A stretch of DNA of 64,000 nucleotides from Arenimonas oryziterrae DSM 21050 = YC6267. GTDB lineage: Bacteria; Pseudomonadota; Gammaproteobacteria; Xanthomonadales; Xanthomonadaceae. The notes beneath the pieces were generated by a model, which had not been told where the DNA came from, searched no databases, and saw only the letters and a program-made list of their open reading frames with translations. A program made the position numbers and the translations under genes. The stretch's first letter is position 1, and each line of letters opens with the position of its first letter. The stretch covers positions 186,001 through 250,000 of the forward strand of contig NZ_ATVD01000003.1 in assembly GCF_000420545.1 (NCBI RefSeq). Direction: 5' to 3'. Shown in pieces: positions 48,322 to 57,497 of the stretch.

Positions 48322-51183
48322 TTACTTGGCGGGTGTCGCCGCCGGCGCGGTGACCGGCTTGCCGTCGGCATCGACGACCTGCACCGTGCCGATGTTGAGC
48401 GCGCGCACACCGGCTTCGATCTTGCTCAGGTCGCCGACGATGACCCAAGTCAGCGCCTGCGGCTTGATCGCGGCGGCGGCGGATTGCACGCCGGCCGGGG
48501 TCATGGCTTCGATGCGCGTCTTGCGCTGCACGACGTAGTCGTCGGGACGACCGTAGCGATTGATGCCGCTGACGGCATTGAGCACCGCGCGCGCGGTCTC
48601 GAACGAACCGGGCAGGCCGCGCACTTCCGTGGCCTGGATCTTGGCGACTTCCTGCGGCGTGGCCGGGGCCTTGCCGCTGGCGTAGTCGGTGATCTCGCGC
48701 TGCATTTCCTTGATCGACTCGATCGTCTTGTCGCTCTGCACGCCGGCCGACGCCGTCCACGGGCGCTGGCCCAGGGCACTGCCGACGCCGCTGTACGACC
48801 CATAGGCCCAGTGCTTGTTCTCGCGCAGGTTCATGTTCAGACGCGAGCTGAACTCGCCGCCGAGCACGCCGTTGGCGATATCGAAATCGAGCGCAGCCGG
48901 GTCCTTGCTCGACGCCACGAGCTGGCCGACGAGGATGTTGGACTGGATCGCGCCGGGCTGGTCGATGAGGAACACGCGCGGCTTGGTCGGCAGCGCCGCC
49001 GTCGGCAGGCTCACCGTGGGCTTGGCCATCGCGGCCGTGGACCAGTCACCGAAGTGCTTCTCGAGCAGGGGCGTGATCTCGGCCAGCGTGGTGTCGCCGA
49101 CGACGATCACGGTCGCGTTGTCCGGACGGATCTGCTGGGTGTGCCAGGCGGTCATGTCCAGGCGATTGAGCGACGCGATCGACGCTTCCGTGCCGGTGCC
49201 GCTGAACGGGATCGCATAGGGATGACCCGGGCCGTACAGGCTGGGCATCAGCACGCGCGAGGCCATCGAGTTGGGACGGGTTTTTTCCTGCTTGATGCCG
49301 GCGAGCCAGTTCGCACGCACGCGCTCGATTTCGGCGTCTTCGAAACGCGGACGGCGGATCACGTCGGCATACAGGCTCAGCGAGTCGTCGAGCTTTTCCT
49401 TCAGCGCCGAGAGCGAGACGCTGGCGGCGTCGAGGCTGGCGCCGGTGCCGATGTTCGCACCGAGCGATTCGCTGCGGTTGCCCAGGGCGATCGCGCCGAG
49501 GTCGCCGGCACCTTCGTCGAGCATGCCCATCGTGAAGCTGGCGGTGCCGAGCTTGCGCCCCTGGTCGGTGGAGAAACCACCGGCGAATTCCATGCTCAGC
49601 TGCACGACCGGCACGTCATGGCGCTCGGCCAGGATGATGGTCATGCCATTGGCCAGACGTCCGCGCTGCAGGGCCGGGAACTGCAGGCTCGGGAATTCCG
49701 AGGTCTGCGGCACGCCCTGGCTGCGGTCGACCTGGCTGGGCAGGGTCGTGTACTTGGGATCGGCGGCGGGAATCGTCGCCGGCGGTGCGGCCACCGAGGG
49801 TTCTTCCGTCGCAGCGCCGCGCTCGCCCGGGGTGATCGTCAGCGTGTAGTCGCCGCGGCTCAGCCACTGGTTGCCGGACGCCTTGATCTCGGCGCCGGTC
49901 GCGGCCTGGATGCGCGCCAGCGATTCGCGGAAGCAGCCGGCGTCGCCGGTGTAGACGGCGCATTCGGCCAGGGCATCGGCCTTGCCGCCGAAACCGCCGA
50001 TGCGCTCGATGCCGCGGATGAAGCCGGCGCGGAACACGGTGCGGGCCTGCTCGAGTTCGGCCGCGGTCGGGCCGGTCGCGAGCAGTTTCTTGAGTTCCTC
50101 GTCGATGGCTTTTTCAACCAGGGCCGGATCCACGCCCTGCTTCACGTCGGCGCTGATGAAGAACTGGCCGCCGAGTTCGGACGCATCGACCGAGGCGCTG
50201 ACGTTGTCGACGAGCTTGTCGCCGAACGCCAGGCGCTGGTCCAGACGCGAGGCGCGGCTGCCACCCAGAACCTGCGCGAACAGCTGCAGGCGCTCGATGT
50301 CGGGCGCGCCGTACTGCGGCACGTTCCAGAGCTTGTAGATGCGCGTCTGCGCAACGCGGTCGGTCATCGTCTCGCGCGTGGACGTCGTGCGCGGCGCGAT
50401 CATCGCCGGCTTCGCCGCAAGCGAGGCCGACGCCGGAATGTCGCCGAAGTAACGCGCGACTTTTTCCTTGGCGGTGGCGACGTCGATATCACCGGCGAGC
50501 ACGAGCACGGCGTTGTTGGGGCCGTACCAGCTGCGGAACCAGGTCTTCACGTCCTCGAGCGAGGCCGCGTTGAGATCGTTCATCGAACCGATCGTGGTGT
50601 GGTGGTACGGATGGCCCTTGGGATAGGTCGCGCGCGCCATGACTTCCCAGGCGCGGCCGTAGGGCTGGTTCTCGCCCTGGCGTTTTTCGTTCTGCACCAC
50701 GCCGCGCTGCTCATCGAGCGTGGCCTGGTCGAGTGCACCGAGCAGGTGACCCATGCGATCCGATTCCATCCACAGGGCCATGTCCAGCGCGGTGGTGGGC
50801 ACGTTCTCGAAATAGTTGGTGCGGTCGTTGTTGGTCGTGCCGTTCATGTCGGTCGCGCCGGCGAGTTCGAACGGACCGAAATAATCGCCCGGATGGTTTT
50901 CCGAGCCGTTGAACATCAGGTGCTCGAACAGGTGCGCAAAACCGCTGCGGCCGGCGGCCTCGTCCTTGGAGCCGACGTGGTACCACAGGTTAACGGCGAC
51001 GATCGGCGCCTTGCGGTCGGTGTGCACGATCACGCGCAGGCCGTTGGGCAGGGTGAACTGCTCGTAGGCGATGTCGACCTTGGCCGGCGCGGCGGGCGCG
51101 GCATAGGACGCAGGCAGACCCGCGGCGAGGGCGATGGCAAGGGCGAGCAGGGAGGCACGGGGCCGGCGCAGCAAGGTCGTCAT
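48322..51183 (-). CDS. periplasmic M16 (insulinase/pitrilysin) zinc peptidase
   Basis: A 953-residue exported peptidase with a signal peptide (RASLLALAIALAAGLPASYA). The first half contains the inverted zinc motif HLFEH (H84, E87, H88) with the downstream ENVPTTALDMALWMESDRMG carrying the third ligand region. The second half repeats the M16 fold (GMTIILAERHDVPVVQLSME) without the zinc motif, so both halves form the closed chamber in one chain. Such enzymes degrade peptides in the periplasm. The gene has its own terminator and is divergent from an SDR gene. Confidence 0.94.
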   Translation of the reverse strand: MTTLLRRPRASLLALAIALAAGLPASYAAPAAPAKVDIAYEQFTLPNGLRVIVHTDRKAPIVAVNLWYHVGSKDEAAGRSGFAHLFEHLMFNGSENHPGDYFGPFELAGATDMNGTTNNDRTNYFENVPTTALDMALWMESDRMGHLLGALDQATLDEQRGVVQNEKRQGENQPYGRAWEVMARATYPKGHPYHHTTIGSMNDLNAASLEDVKTWFRSWYGPNNAVLVLAGDIDVATAKEKVARYFGDIPASASLAAKPAMIAPRTTSTRETMTDRVAQTRIYKLWNVPQYGAPDIERLQLFAQVLGGSRASRLDQRLAFGDKLVDNVSASVDASELGGQFFISADVKQGVDPALVEKAIDEELKKLLATGPTAAELEQARTVFRAGFIRGIERIGGFGGKADALAECAVYTGDAGCFRESLARIQAATGAEIKASGNQWLSRGDYTLTITPGERGAATEEPSVAAPPATIPAADPKYTTLPSQVDRSQGVPQTSEFPSLQFPALQRGRLANGMTIILAERHDVPVVQLSMEFAGGFSTDQGRKLGTASFTMGMLDEGAGDLGAIALGNRSESLGANIGTGASLDAASVSLSALKEKLDDSLSLYADVIRRPRFEDAEIERVRANWLAGIKQEKTRPNSMASRVLMPSLYGPGHPYAIPFSGTGTEASIASLNRLDMTAWHTQQIRPDNATVIVVGDTTLAEITPLLEKHFGDWSTAAMAKPTVSLPTAALPTKPRVFLIDQPGAIQSNILVGQLVASSKDPAALDFDIANGVLGGEFSSRLNMNLRENKHWAYGSYSGVGSALGQRPWTASAGVQSDKTIESIKEMQREITDYASGKAPATPQEVAKIQATEVRGLPGSFETARAVLNAVSGINRYGRPDDYVVQRKTRIEAMTPAGVQSAAAAIKPQALTWVIVGDLSKIEAGVRALNIGTVQVVDADGKPVTAPAATPAK

Positions 51184-51301
51184 GGAGCACCTGTGGAGTG
51201 GGAGGGAAAGCGGTCGAACCGGACACGGGGAATCGACCCGGGTCGGGCATCCTAGCCGCGATTGACGGCGCATACACTAGGTCGATGGGCATAGTCGGGC
51301 C

Positions 51302-52015
51302 ATGAACTCTCCCGCTCCCCGACGCGTCCTCGTCACCGGCGCCGGCCGTGGCCTCGGTCTGGCCTTCGTGCGGGCCCTGCTCGCGCGCGGCGACCAGGTG
51401 CTCGCGACCTGCCGCGAACCGACCGCCAATACCGCCCTGCGCGACCTGCTGCCCGCGCACCCGGACCGGCTGCACTTGCTGGCACTGGACGTGAACGACA
51501 GCGCGCGGTTTTCCGCATTCGCCGCCGACGTCGGCGCGCACGTCGAGGCGCTGGACCTGCTCATCAACAATGCCGGCGTGCTGCCGACCGGCGAACGCTT
51601 CGGACAGCTGCGCGCCGAGACGCTGGAGGCCACGCTGCGCACCAATACGGTCGCGCCGCTGCTGCTCGCGCAGGCGCTTGCGCCGGCCCTGGCGCGCGGC
51701 CGCCGCCCCTGCGTGGCCAACCTGAGCACCGAACTGGGCTCGATCGCCAGCACGCGGCAGTTCCATTCGCCCAGCTACGCGATCAGCAAGGCCGCCCTGA
51801 ACATGGCCGGCGTCCTGCTCGGCGCTGCGCTCGCCGCCGACGGCGTGCGCGTGGTGAATCTGCATCCGGGCTGGGTGCGTACGCAGATGGGCGGCCCGAA
51901 TGCCGCCCTCGACCCGGAGCACGCCGTGCACGACCTGTTGCAGACCCTGGACCGCCTGCCCGCCGACTGCCACGGCGCCTTTCTCGATCGCCACGGGCAG
52001 CCGCTGCCGTGGTGA
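51302..52015 (+). CDS. short-chain dehydrogenase/reductase
   Basis: A 237-residue classical SDR. Cofactor motif TGAGRGLGLAFVRALL, NNAG in LLINNAGVLPTGERF, the active-site serine in ANLSTELGSIAS and YAISK as the YxxxK are all intact. The arrangement resembles CsgA/sniffer-type SDRs of unknown substrate. Its stop overlaps the start region of the next gene, so the pair is co-transcribed. It diverges from the M16 peptidase gene. Confidence 0.92.
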   Translation: MNSPAPRRVLVTGAGRGLGLAFVRALLARGDQVLATCREPTANTALRDLLPAHPDRLHLLALDVNDSARFSAFAADVGAHVEALDLLINNAGVLPTGERFGQLRAETLEATLRTNTVAPLLLAQALAPALARGRRPCVANLSTELGSIASTRQFHSPSYAISKAALNMAGVLLGAALAADGVRVVNLHPGWVRTQMGGPNAALDPEHAVHDLLQTLDRLPADCHGAFLDRHGQPLPW

Positions 52016-52782
52016 TCCTGCGGCTATCACTGCTGTGCCTGGCGCTGGCGCCGCTCGCCGCGCGCGCCGGCCTGACTTACGAGGAAGGCATCGCCCGCGA
52101 TCCCGAGACACGCGCCGAGCTCTATCGCGAACAGCACTGGGTGCGCAGCGAAGGCGAGCGCCGGCTTGAGCGCCTCGTGCTCTACCGCTGCCCGGACGGC
52201 ACGGCGTTCGGACGCAAGTTCGTCGACTACCGGGTATCGCCGGTAGCGCCGGCCTTCCGTTTCGACGACCAGCGCAGCGGCTACCGCGAAGGCCTGAGGC
52301 AGGGGGCGACCCCGACCGTGTTCGTGCGCCGCCCGGGCCAGACCACGGAACGCAGTGCCGACCTGAGTTCGCGACAGTTGGTGGCCGACGCGGGTTTCGA
52401 CGAGTTCGTTCGCCGCCATTGGACCCCGCTCGTGGCCGGCGAGACCGTGAGCCTGGATTTCGCGGTGCCGTCCCGCCTGGAAAGCATCGGGTTCAGCGTG
52501 CGTCGCGTCGGCCAGACGCGCATCGCCGGCGAAGCGGCCTGGACCTTCCGCCTGCGCTTGGGGGGCGTCCTGGGCTGGCTGGTTCCGCATGTCGACGTGT
52601 CCTACGGGCAGACGAGCCGGCGTCTGCTGCGCTTCGAGGGCCTGAGCAATCTGCGCGACGACGCCGGCGACGATCCGCTGAGCGCGCGCATCGATTTCCT
52701 GCTGCCGCCGCGCTCCGCCGAAGAGGCGCAATGGCGGGCGGGCCTGACGGCGCCCCTGTCCGCGTGCAGGACCGGACACTGA
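52009..52782 (+). CDS. exported protein of unknown function
   Basis: A protein of about 257 residues with a signal peptide (LRLSLLCLALAPLAARA). Translation starts at one of two adjacent GTG codons (52009 or 52012); the second would give a GTGA overlap with the SDR stop. The mature part is mostly beta-rich and charged (GLTYEEGIARDPETRAELYR; FVDYRVSPVAPAFRFDDQRS) with a single pair of cysteines. I recognise no family. Coupling to the SDR gene implies shared expression. Confidence 0.8.
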   Translation: MVILRLSLLCLALAPLAARAGLTYEEGIARDPETRAELYREQHWVRSEGERRLERLVLYRCPDGTAFGRKFVDYRVSPVAPAFRFDDQRSGYREGLRQGATPTVFVRRPGQTTERSADLSSRQLVADAGFDEFVRRHWTPLVAGETVSLDFAVPSRLESIGFSVRRVGQTRIAGEAAWTFRLRLGGVLGWLVPHVDVSYGQTSRRLLRFEGLSNLRDDAGDDPLSARIDFLLPPRSAEEAQWRAGLTAPLSACRTGH

Positions 52783-52906
52783 AGCGGACGGTTTACCCCG
52801 GAGCGGACACTCGGACAGACGGCGCAACTAATTGATTTAATTATATTTTCTGGATGGCACGGTTTCTGCAGTAACGGGATTACCCCTTACTCGCCGGAGA
52901 ACGACC

Positions 52907-53173
52907 ATGTCGCTGTCCCTGCAATTGTCCCGCGGCCTCCTCGCCCTGCCCCTGCTGATCGCGTTCGGCACCCTGGGCGTCCTTTCCGATCCGACCGACT
53001 GCGCCGCCGTGCCGCCGTCGCCGCCGGTCCTGGTCGTGACCAACCTCGCCGCCCCGGCACCGCCGGTGGTCTGCGAAATCGGCCGTCGCCATGTTCCTGC
53101 GCTGCGACTGGCCTCGGCGCCGGCCGACCTGGGCAGGCTCACCGAGCGCTGGGGCCGCGACTGCCGGGCATAA
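52907..53173 (+). CDS. small hydrophobic or exported protein of unknown function
   Basis: An 88-residue frame with codon use like its neighbours. The N-terminus is hydrophobic (RGLLALPLLIAFGTLGVL) and three cysteines follow. A GGAG ribosome-binding site precedes the ATG, and an AT-rich patch (52827-52850) about 60 bases upstream may hold a promoter. It ends seven bases before trmL, so it may lead the trmL transcript. No family recognised; a leader or fortuitous frame is possible. Confidence 0.55.
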   Translation: MSLSLQLSRGLLALPLLIAFGTLGVLSDPTDCAAVPPSPPVLVVTNLAAPAPPVVCEIGRRHVPALRLASAPADLGRLTERWGRDCRA

Positions 53174-53180
53174 TGGTCCG

Positions 53181-53636
53181 ATGCTGCATGTCCTGCTGTT
53201 CGAACCCGAAATCCCGCCGAACACCGGCAACATCATCCGTCTGTGCGCCAACACCGGCGCCCAGCTGCACCTGATCGAGCCCCTCGGGTTTTCGCTGGAC
53301 GACGCCAAGCTGCGCCGGGCCGGTCTGGATTACCACGAGTTCGCCGACATTCGCCGATATTCGTCGCTCGATGCCTGCCTGGAGACGCTTCAGCCCGCGC
53401 GCCTGTTCGCATTCTCCACACGGGGCCGGCAACGCTACGACCAGGTCGCCTACCAGGCCGGCGACGCCTTCCTGTTCGGGCCCGAGTCGCGCGGCCTGCC
53501 CGAGACGGTGCTCGCGCGCCTGCCCGAGGACCATCGCCTGACCCTGCCGATGCGCCCGGGCCAGCGCAGCCTGAACCTGTCGAACACCGTCGCGGTGGCG
53601 GTCTTCGAGGCCTGGCGGCAGTTGCAATTCCGCTGA
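53181..53636 (+). CDS. trmL: tRNA (cytidine(34)-2'-O)-methyltransferase
   Basis: A 151-residue SPOUT-class enzyme that methylates the wobble base of leucine tRNAs. The family N-terminus LFEPEIPPNTGNIIRLCANT is followed by the deep-knot motifs FGPESRGLPETVL and LSNTVAVAVFEAWRQL. Length fits TrmL closely. The ATG is chosen because the longer frame upstream overlaps the small protein gene in another frame. Confidence 0.96.
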   Translation: MLHVLLFEPEIPPNTGNIIRLCANTGAQLHLIEPLGFSLDDAKLRRAGLDYHEFADIRRYSSLDACLETLQPARLFAFSTRGRQRYDQVAYQAGDAFLFGPESRGLPETVLARLPEDHRLTLPMRPGQRSLNLSNTVAVAVFEAWRQLQFR

Positions 53637-53671
53637 TGGGCCCCACGTCACGGTGACTTAAGGCAGTCGCT

Positions 53672-53700
53672 TTGTGACAGTCGTTAAGTTTACGTTATGC
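53672..53700 (+). promoter_or_regulatory. candidate sigma-70 promoter of the Ax21-like gene
   Basis: TTGTGA at 53672-53677 and TTATGC at 53695-53700 are separated by 17 bases, in an AT-richer stretch 71 bases before the start codon. The long untranslated leader could allow further control. Confidence 0.5.
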
Positions 53701-53770
53701 CTCAGTGGCAATAATCGCCACCCACGTCAGCCCCACGCCGACGTTTTTTCAACAATAGGAAGTCAAAACC

Positions 53771-54346
53771 ATGAAGCGTTCCATTTTCGCCCTGGCCCTG
53801 GCCGCTGCCCTCCCCCTGTCTGCTCAGGCCGGTGAACTCAAGTACAACTTCGTCGAGCTCGACTACGGTCGCGCCACGATCGACAACACCGACGTCGATT
53901 TCGACGGTCTGGGCATCAAGGGCTCCGTGCAGGTTGCCGAGCCGGTGTACCTGTTCGGTTCGTACCACAAGGGCAGCGACTCGCTGCTCGGCGTCGACTT
54001 CGATCTGGACCAGTTCCAGGCCGGCGTCGGCTACCGTCATGCGATCAGCGACAAGGCTGACTTCATCGGCGAACTGAGCTACATCGACAGCAGCCTCGAC
54101 GTCGACAACTTCGGCAGCGTCGATGCCAACGGCTACCGCATCAGCGGCGGCGTGCGCGGCCTGCTGGCCGACAACTTCGAAGGCTACATCAAGGCCAACT
54201 ACAACGACGGCGGCGATTTCGACGGCGATTTCAGCGGCACCGTCGGTGGCCAGTTCAAGTTCAACGAAGTCTGGGGCCTGACCGCCGAAGCCGAAGTCGG
54301 CAGCGACGCCAAGCTCTACACGATCGGCGTCCGCGCCAGCTTCTGA
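53771..54346 (+). CDS. Ax21-family outer-membrane beta-barrel protein
   Basis: A 191-residue protein with signal peptide MKRSIFALALAAALPLSAQA and a mature part of alternating amphipathic strands ending in the outer-membrane C-terminal aromatic signature (TIGVRASF). The strand pattern (LKYNFVELDYGRATIDNTDV; FGSYHKGSDSLLGVDFDLDQ; EGYIKANYNDGGDFDGDFSG) matches the Ax21 family of Lysobacterales, an eight-stranded barrel found in outer membrane and vesicles. Earlier claims that Ax21 is a quorum signal were withdrawn. A terminator follows. Confidence 0.88.
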   Translation: MKRSIFALALAAALPLSAQAGELKYNFVELDYGRATIDNTDVDFDGLGIKGSVQVAEPVYLFGSYHKGSDSLLGVDFDLDQFQAGVGYRHAISDKADFIGELSYIDSSLDVDNFGSVDANGYRISGGVRGLLADNFEGYIKANYNDGGDFDGDFSGTVGGQFKFNEVWGLTAEAEVGSDAKLYTIGVRASF

Positions 54347-54368
54347 TCTCCGGATCGGTTGCCGCAAC

Positions 54369-54400
54369 AAAAAAGCCCGGCTTCGGCCGGGCTTTTCTTT
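54369..54400. terminator. bidirectional intrinsic terminator
   Basis: AAGCCCGGC, a TTCG loop and GGCCGGGCTT form a strong stem with six A before and four T after. It ends the Ax21-like transcript and can end the convergent secB-gpsA transcript. Confidence 0.9.
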
Positions 54401-54416
54401 GGGGCTTTCCACGCGC

Positions 54417-55442
54417 CTATTCGAACAGGCCGTCGGGATACTCGGGCTTCTGCTCGCGCGCGAGCAGGCGCTGCAGGCCCTCGCGCGGGGTGATCTTCTC
54501 GTGCAGCACCGCACGTACCAGGGCACTGATCGGCAGCTCCAGGCCGTGACGGTCGCCCAGGCGCATGACTTCGTCGCCGGTCTGCACCGACTCGACGACC
54601 TGGCCAATCTCGGCCACGGCTTCGCCCAAGGACTGACCGCGTCCCAGCGCCAGACCCAGGCGACGATTGCGCGACAGATCGCCCGTGCAGGTCAGCACCA
54701 GATCGCCCAAGCCGGCGAGGCCCATCAGCGTTTCCGCGCGGCCGCCGAGCGCGACATTCAGGCGCAGCATCTCGTTGAGTCCGCGCGTGATCAGGCCGGC
54801 GCGGGCATTCAGACCCAGGGCCATGCCATCGGAAATGCCGGTGGCGACGGCGAGCACGTTCTTCATCGCGCCGCCGAGCTCGGCGCCCATCATGTCGTTG
54901 CCCGTGTAGGCGCGGAACGCCGGGCCATGAAGGGCGTTGGCGACCGTCTGCGCGAACTGCTCGTCGTCCGAATGTACGGTGACGGCGGTCGGCAGCCCTT
55001 GGGCGACTTCCTTGGCGAAGGACGGACCGGTGACCACGGCCAGGGGCACGCCGGGACCGAGGATTTCTTCGGCGACTTCGTGCAGGAAGCGTCCCGACCC
55101 GGGCTCGAAGCCCTTGGTCGCCCACGCGACACCCGCGTGCGCACGCCGGTGCGGCGCGAGCGCGTGTAGGGTTTCGGTGAAAGCGTGGCTGGGCGTGACC
55201 ACGAGCAACAGGTCCGCGGAAGCAACCGCCGCCGCAAGATCCGTGGTCGCACGCAGGGATTCGGTCAGCGGCACGCCCGGCAGATAGCGCGGGTTCTCGT
55301 GACGCTGATCGATCGCAGCGACCTGTTCGGCATTGCGGCCCCAGATCACCGTCGGGTACTCATGCCGCGCGAGCAAGGTCGCGAGCGCCGTTCCCCAGGA
55401 ACCGGCGCCCAAGACGGCAATGGCGGGCTTGGCGGTGCTCAT
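54417..55442 (-). CDS. gpsA: glycerol-3-phosphate dehydrogenase [NAD(P)+]
   Basis: A 341-residue enzyme reducing dihydroxyacetone phosphate to sn-glycerol-3-phosphate for phospholipid synthesis. The cofactor motif is [18 protein letters not shown], with [53 protein letters not shown] (catalytic Lys) and [20 protein letters not shown]. All positions appear intact. It follows secB by 16 bases, the same order as in E. coli. Confidence 0.97.
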   Translation of the reverse strand: MSTAKPAIAVLGAGSWGTALATLLARHEYPTVIWGRNAEQVAAIDQRHENPRYLPGVPLTESLRATTDLAAAVASADLLLVVTPSHAFTETLHALAPHRRAHAGVAWATKGFEPGSGRFLHEVAEEILGPGVPLAVVTGPSFAKEVAQGLPTAVTVHSDDEQFAQTVANALHGPAFRAYTGNDMMGAELGGAMKNVLAVATGISDGMALGLNARAGLITRGLNEMLRLNVALGGRAETLMGLAGLGDLVLTCTGDLSRNRRLGLALGRGQSLGEAVAEIGQVVESVQTGDEVMRLGDRHGLELPISALVRAVLHEKITPREGLQRLLAREQKPEYPDGLFE

Positions 55443-55458
55443 GGCGCCGCGCAGCCGA

Positions 55459-55971
55459 TCAGGCGTTGCCACCCTCAGCCAGAGCGACGGAACCGCCCTG
55501 GCCCTGCTCGGAACGACGACGCAGGCCTTCGGCGTACAGGCCCTCGAAGTTGATCGGCTGCAGGTAGAACGGCGGGAAGCCACCGTTGACGATGAGCTCG
55601 CTCACCGACTGGCGCACGTACGGGAACAGCACGTTCGGGCAATAGGTACCGAGCATCATGTCGAGCGTGCGCTCGTCGAAACCGGCCAGACCGAAGATGC
55701 CGGCCTGCTGGACTTCGGCCAGGTACACGGTCTTCTCGCCCAGGGTGCAGGTCAGGGTGACGCCGAGCACGACCTCGAACATGTCGTCGCTGAGGCGACC
55801 GACTTTCTGGTTGAGGTTCATGTTGAGCTGGGGCTGGCCCTGCTCATTGAAGATCAGCGGAGCATTCGGGGCCTCGAAGGACACGTCCTTGAGGTAGATC
55901 TTCTCGACGGTGAACTGGGCCTGCGGCGCAGCGGAATCGGCGCCGGCAACGGGCGAGGTCTGGTCGGTCAT
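55459..55971 (-). CDS. secB: protein-export chaperone SecB
   Basis: A 170-residue cytoplasmic chaperone that keeps preproteins unfolded for Sec[20 protein letters not shown] is the diagnostic N-terminal stretch, and [20 protein letters not shown] with [20 protein letters not shown] the C-terminal. The start is the ATG before TDQTSPVAG. It lies between the rhodanese and gpsA genes. Confidence 0.97.
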   Translation of the reverse strand: MTDQTSPVAGADSAAPQAQFTVEKIYLKDVSFEAPNAPLIFNEQGQPQLNMNLNQKVGRLSDDMFEVVLGVTLTCTLGEKTVYLAEVQQAGIFGLAGFDERTLDMMLGTYCPNVLFPYVRQSVSELIVNGGFPPFYLQPINFEGLYAEGLRRRSEQGQGGSVALAEGGNA

Positions 55972-56054
55972 GAGGAACTCCGTAATGCGGATAGGGGAAA
56001 CCACCGATTATTGCATGGGCCCCGGGGCCGACCAAATCAAGCCGGCCGGGGATT

Positions 56055-56492
56055 TCAGGCCTTGCCCTTGACCAGCGGCAGGTCGGCCTGTTGCCAGGCG
56101 GCGACGCCGCCGTCGAGCCAGTACACCTTCTGGAAGCCGGCCTTGACCAGGCGCTTGGCGGCATCGGCCGAGGTCATGCCGGTGCGGCAGGTGACCGCGA
56201 CCGGAAGGTCCTTCACGTTGGCGAGCAGCTTGCTCTCGGGATCGAACTGGCTCATCGCGACGTTCTTGGCGTTGGCGATGTGGCCTTTCTCGAAATCGGC
56301 CAGGGCGCTGACATCCACCAGCAGCGCGTTGTCACGGTTGATCAGGGCGGTAAGCTCGGCCGGATTGACCGACTTGTAGCCCTGGAACAGGCGCGCGATC
56401 TCGGTGTAGAGAATCGCCAGCGTCAGGCCGACGAAGGCCAGCGACAGGAAGGAATGTTCGCCAGCGAAGGCGAGCAGGGAAGCCAGGGACAT
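56055..56492 (-). CDS. yibN: YibN-like membrane-anchored rhodanese
   Basis: A 145-residue protein with an N-terminal membrane helix (LSLAFVGLTLAILYTEIARL) and a single rhodanese domain. The active-site loop is TCRTGMTSADAA, with the catalytic cysteine present, and WLDGGVAAWQQADLPL is the usual C-terminal signature. E. coli yibN occupies the same place before grxC-secB-gpsA; grxC is missing here. It probably transfers sulfur or acts in protein export/insertion near SecB, neither being proven. Confidence 0.88.
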   Translation of the reverse strand: MSLASLLAFAGEHSFLSLAFVGLTLAILYTEIARLFQGYKSVNPAELTALINRDNALLVDVSALADFEKGHIANAKNVAMSQFDPESKLLANVKDLPVAVTCRTGMTSADAAKRLVKAGFQKVYWLDGGVAAWQQADLPLVKGKA

Positions 56493-56560
56493 GGGGGTTG
56501 ACTCGAAGGGTGGTGCGGGCGGGCATTATCGGTGCCGGCACCGTCCCCGCCAAGCGCGGC

Positions 56561-56977
56561 TCAGTTGCCCGAGACGTCCGGCAGGCCGCTGATCAGCCAC
56601 CAGCGCTTGGCGGTGGCATCCCAGCGCCAGCGCTGGTGGTCCACGATCACGCGTTCGGCCTGGGTGAGCTTGCCGATCAGGCGGATCTCGACGGTCTGCT
56701 CGATGACGCCGGGCGTGGAATCGTCGTGCAGCTTCACCTCGTAGCCGGTGATCTGGACCTGCTTGAAACGCTCGCGTTCCAGATCGGTCATCGGATGTTC
56801 GGCGCGGATCGCCGGATCGACGAAAGCGTAAGCCTGTTCGAATTCACTCCAGCGGATCGCGCCGTTGTAGTCGAACAAGGCGTAATCGGCACTGCGCGGT
56901 TTCGCCGGACCGCCGGCGCAGCCGGTCAGAGAAACGGCGAGGCAGGCAGACAGAAGCAGGGCGGTCAGTGTCTTCAT
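56561..56977 (-). CDS. lipoprotein of unknown function
   Basis: A 138-residue predicted lipoprotein (MKTLTALLLSACLAVSLTGC; lipobox LTGC). The mature part, containing GAIRWSEFEQAYAFVDPAIR and VIVDHQRWRWDATAKRWW, resembles small NTF2-like or DUF-type periplasmic lipoproteins common in Lysobacterales, but no function is known. It lies between the thioesterase (7-base gap) and the rhodanese gene on the same strand. Confidence 0.82.
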   Translation of the reverse strand: MKTLTALLLSACLAVSLTGCAGGPAKPRSADYALFDYNGAIRWSEFEQAYAFVDPAIRAEHPMTDLERERFKQVQITGYEVKLHDDSTPGVIEQTVEIRLIGKLTQAERVIVDHQRWRWDATAKRWWLISGLPDVSGN

Positions 56978-56984
56978 GCCGGCA

Positions 56985-57458
56985 TCATACCCGCGGATCG
57001 GCGCTTGTCGCGGTCATGACCGCGAAGCGCGCCTGCAGGCTGGCGACGAGCTGACCATCGGCCGCGCGCACCAGGGCGCCGAGGGTCAGACGCGCGCGAC
57101 CGCGGCTGCGGAAACAGTGCACGGCCGCCTGCCAGTCGCCGGCGTCGCTGAGCGTGGCTTCGGCGTGCAGGTCGTCGTACAAGGGCGCGAGATAACGCAA
57201 CTGGCTGTCGGCGACGTAGACCTCGGCATCGATGCCGGCGCGCTTGAGCTTGAGCGTCACCAGGCCCCAGCCCGCGAGCGTCATCACGCTGGCCAGGCTG
57301 CCGCCGAACGCGCAGCCCTTGTCGTTGAGATTCGCCGACAGGGGCGCGTGCAGGCGCAGGGTGTCACCGTCGAAGTGTTCACCGCGGATCCGCATCGCAG
57401 CGGCCGGCGGCATCGCCTGGAAATGCGCATCGAGCGCGGCGAGTTCGGGCAGGGTCAT
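56985..57458 (-). CDS. YiiD C-terminal-type thioesterase (hotdog fold)
   Basis: A 157-residue hotdog-fold protein resembling the C-terminal domain of YiiD/FabY-type proteins. LSANLNDKGCAFGGSLASVM carries the Asn/Asp and Gly residues of the active-site turn, and LKRAGIDAEVYVADSQLRYL and GALVRAADGQLVASLQARFA complete the fold. An acyl-thioester hydrolase is likely, substrate unknown. The start is the ATG that diverges from hemD with a 39-base gap. Confidence 0.85.
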   Translation of the reverse strand: MTLPELAALDAHFQAMPPAAAMRIRGEHFDGDTLRLHAPLSANLNDKGCAFGGSLASVMTLAGWGLVTLKLKRAGIDAEVYVADSQLRYLAPLYDDLHAEATLSDAGDWQAAVHCFRSRGRARLTLGALVRAADGQLVASLQARFAVMTATSADPRV

Positions 57459-57497
57459 CACATGGCCTTGTGGGTGGGCTTGTGCCAAGCTCGCGAC

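Noticed and set aside
48484-51255. 923-codon open frame on the plus strand opposite the M16 peptidase gene
   Set aside because: The minus-strand frame has a signal peptide and HLFEH motif; the plus-strand frame is rich in Gly/Arg/Ala with no domain and is a shadow.
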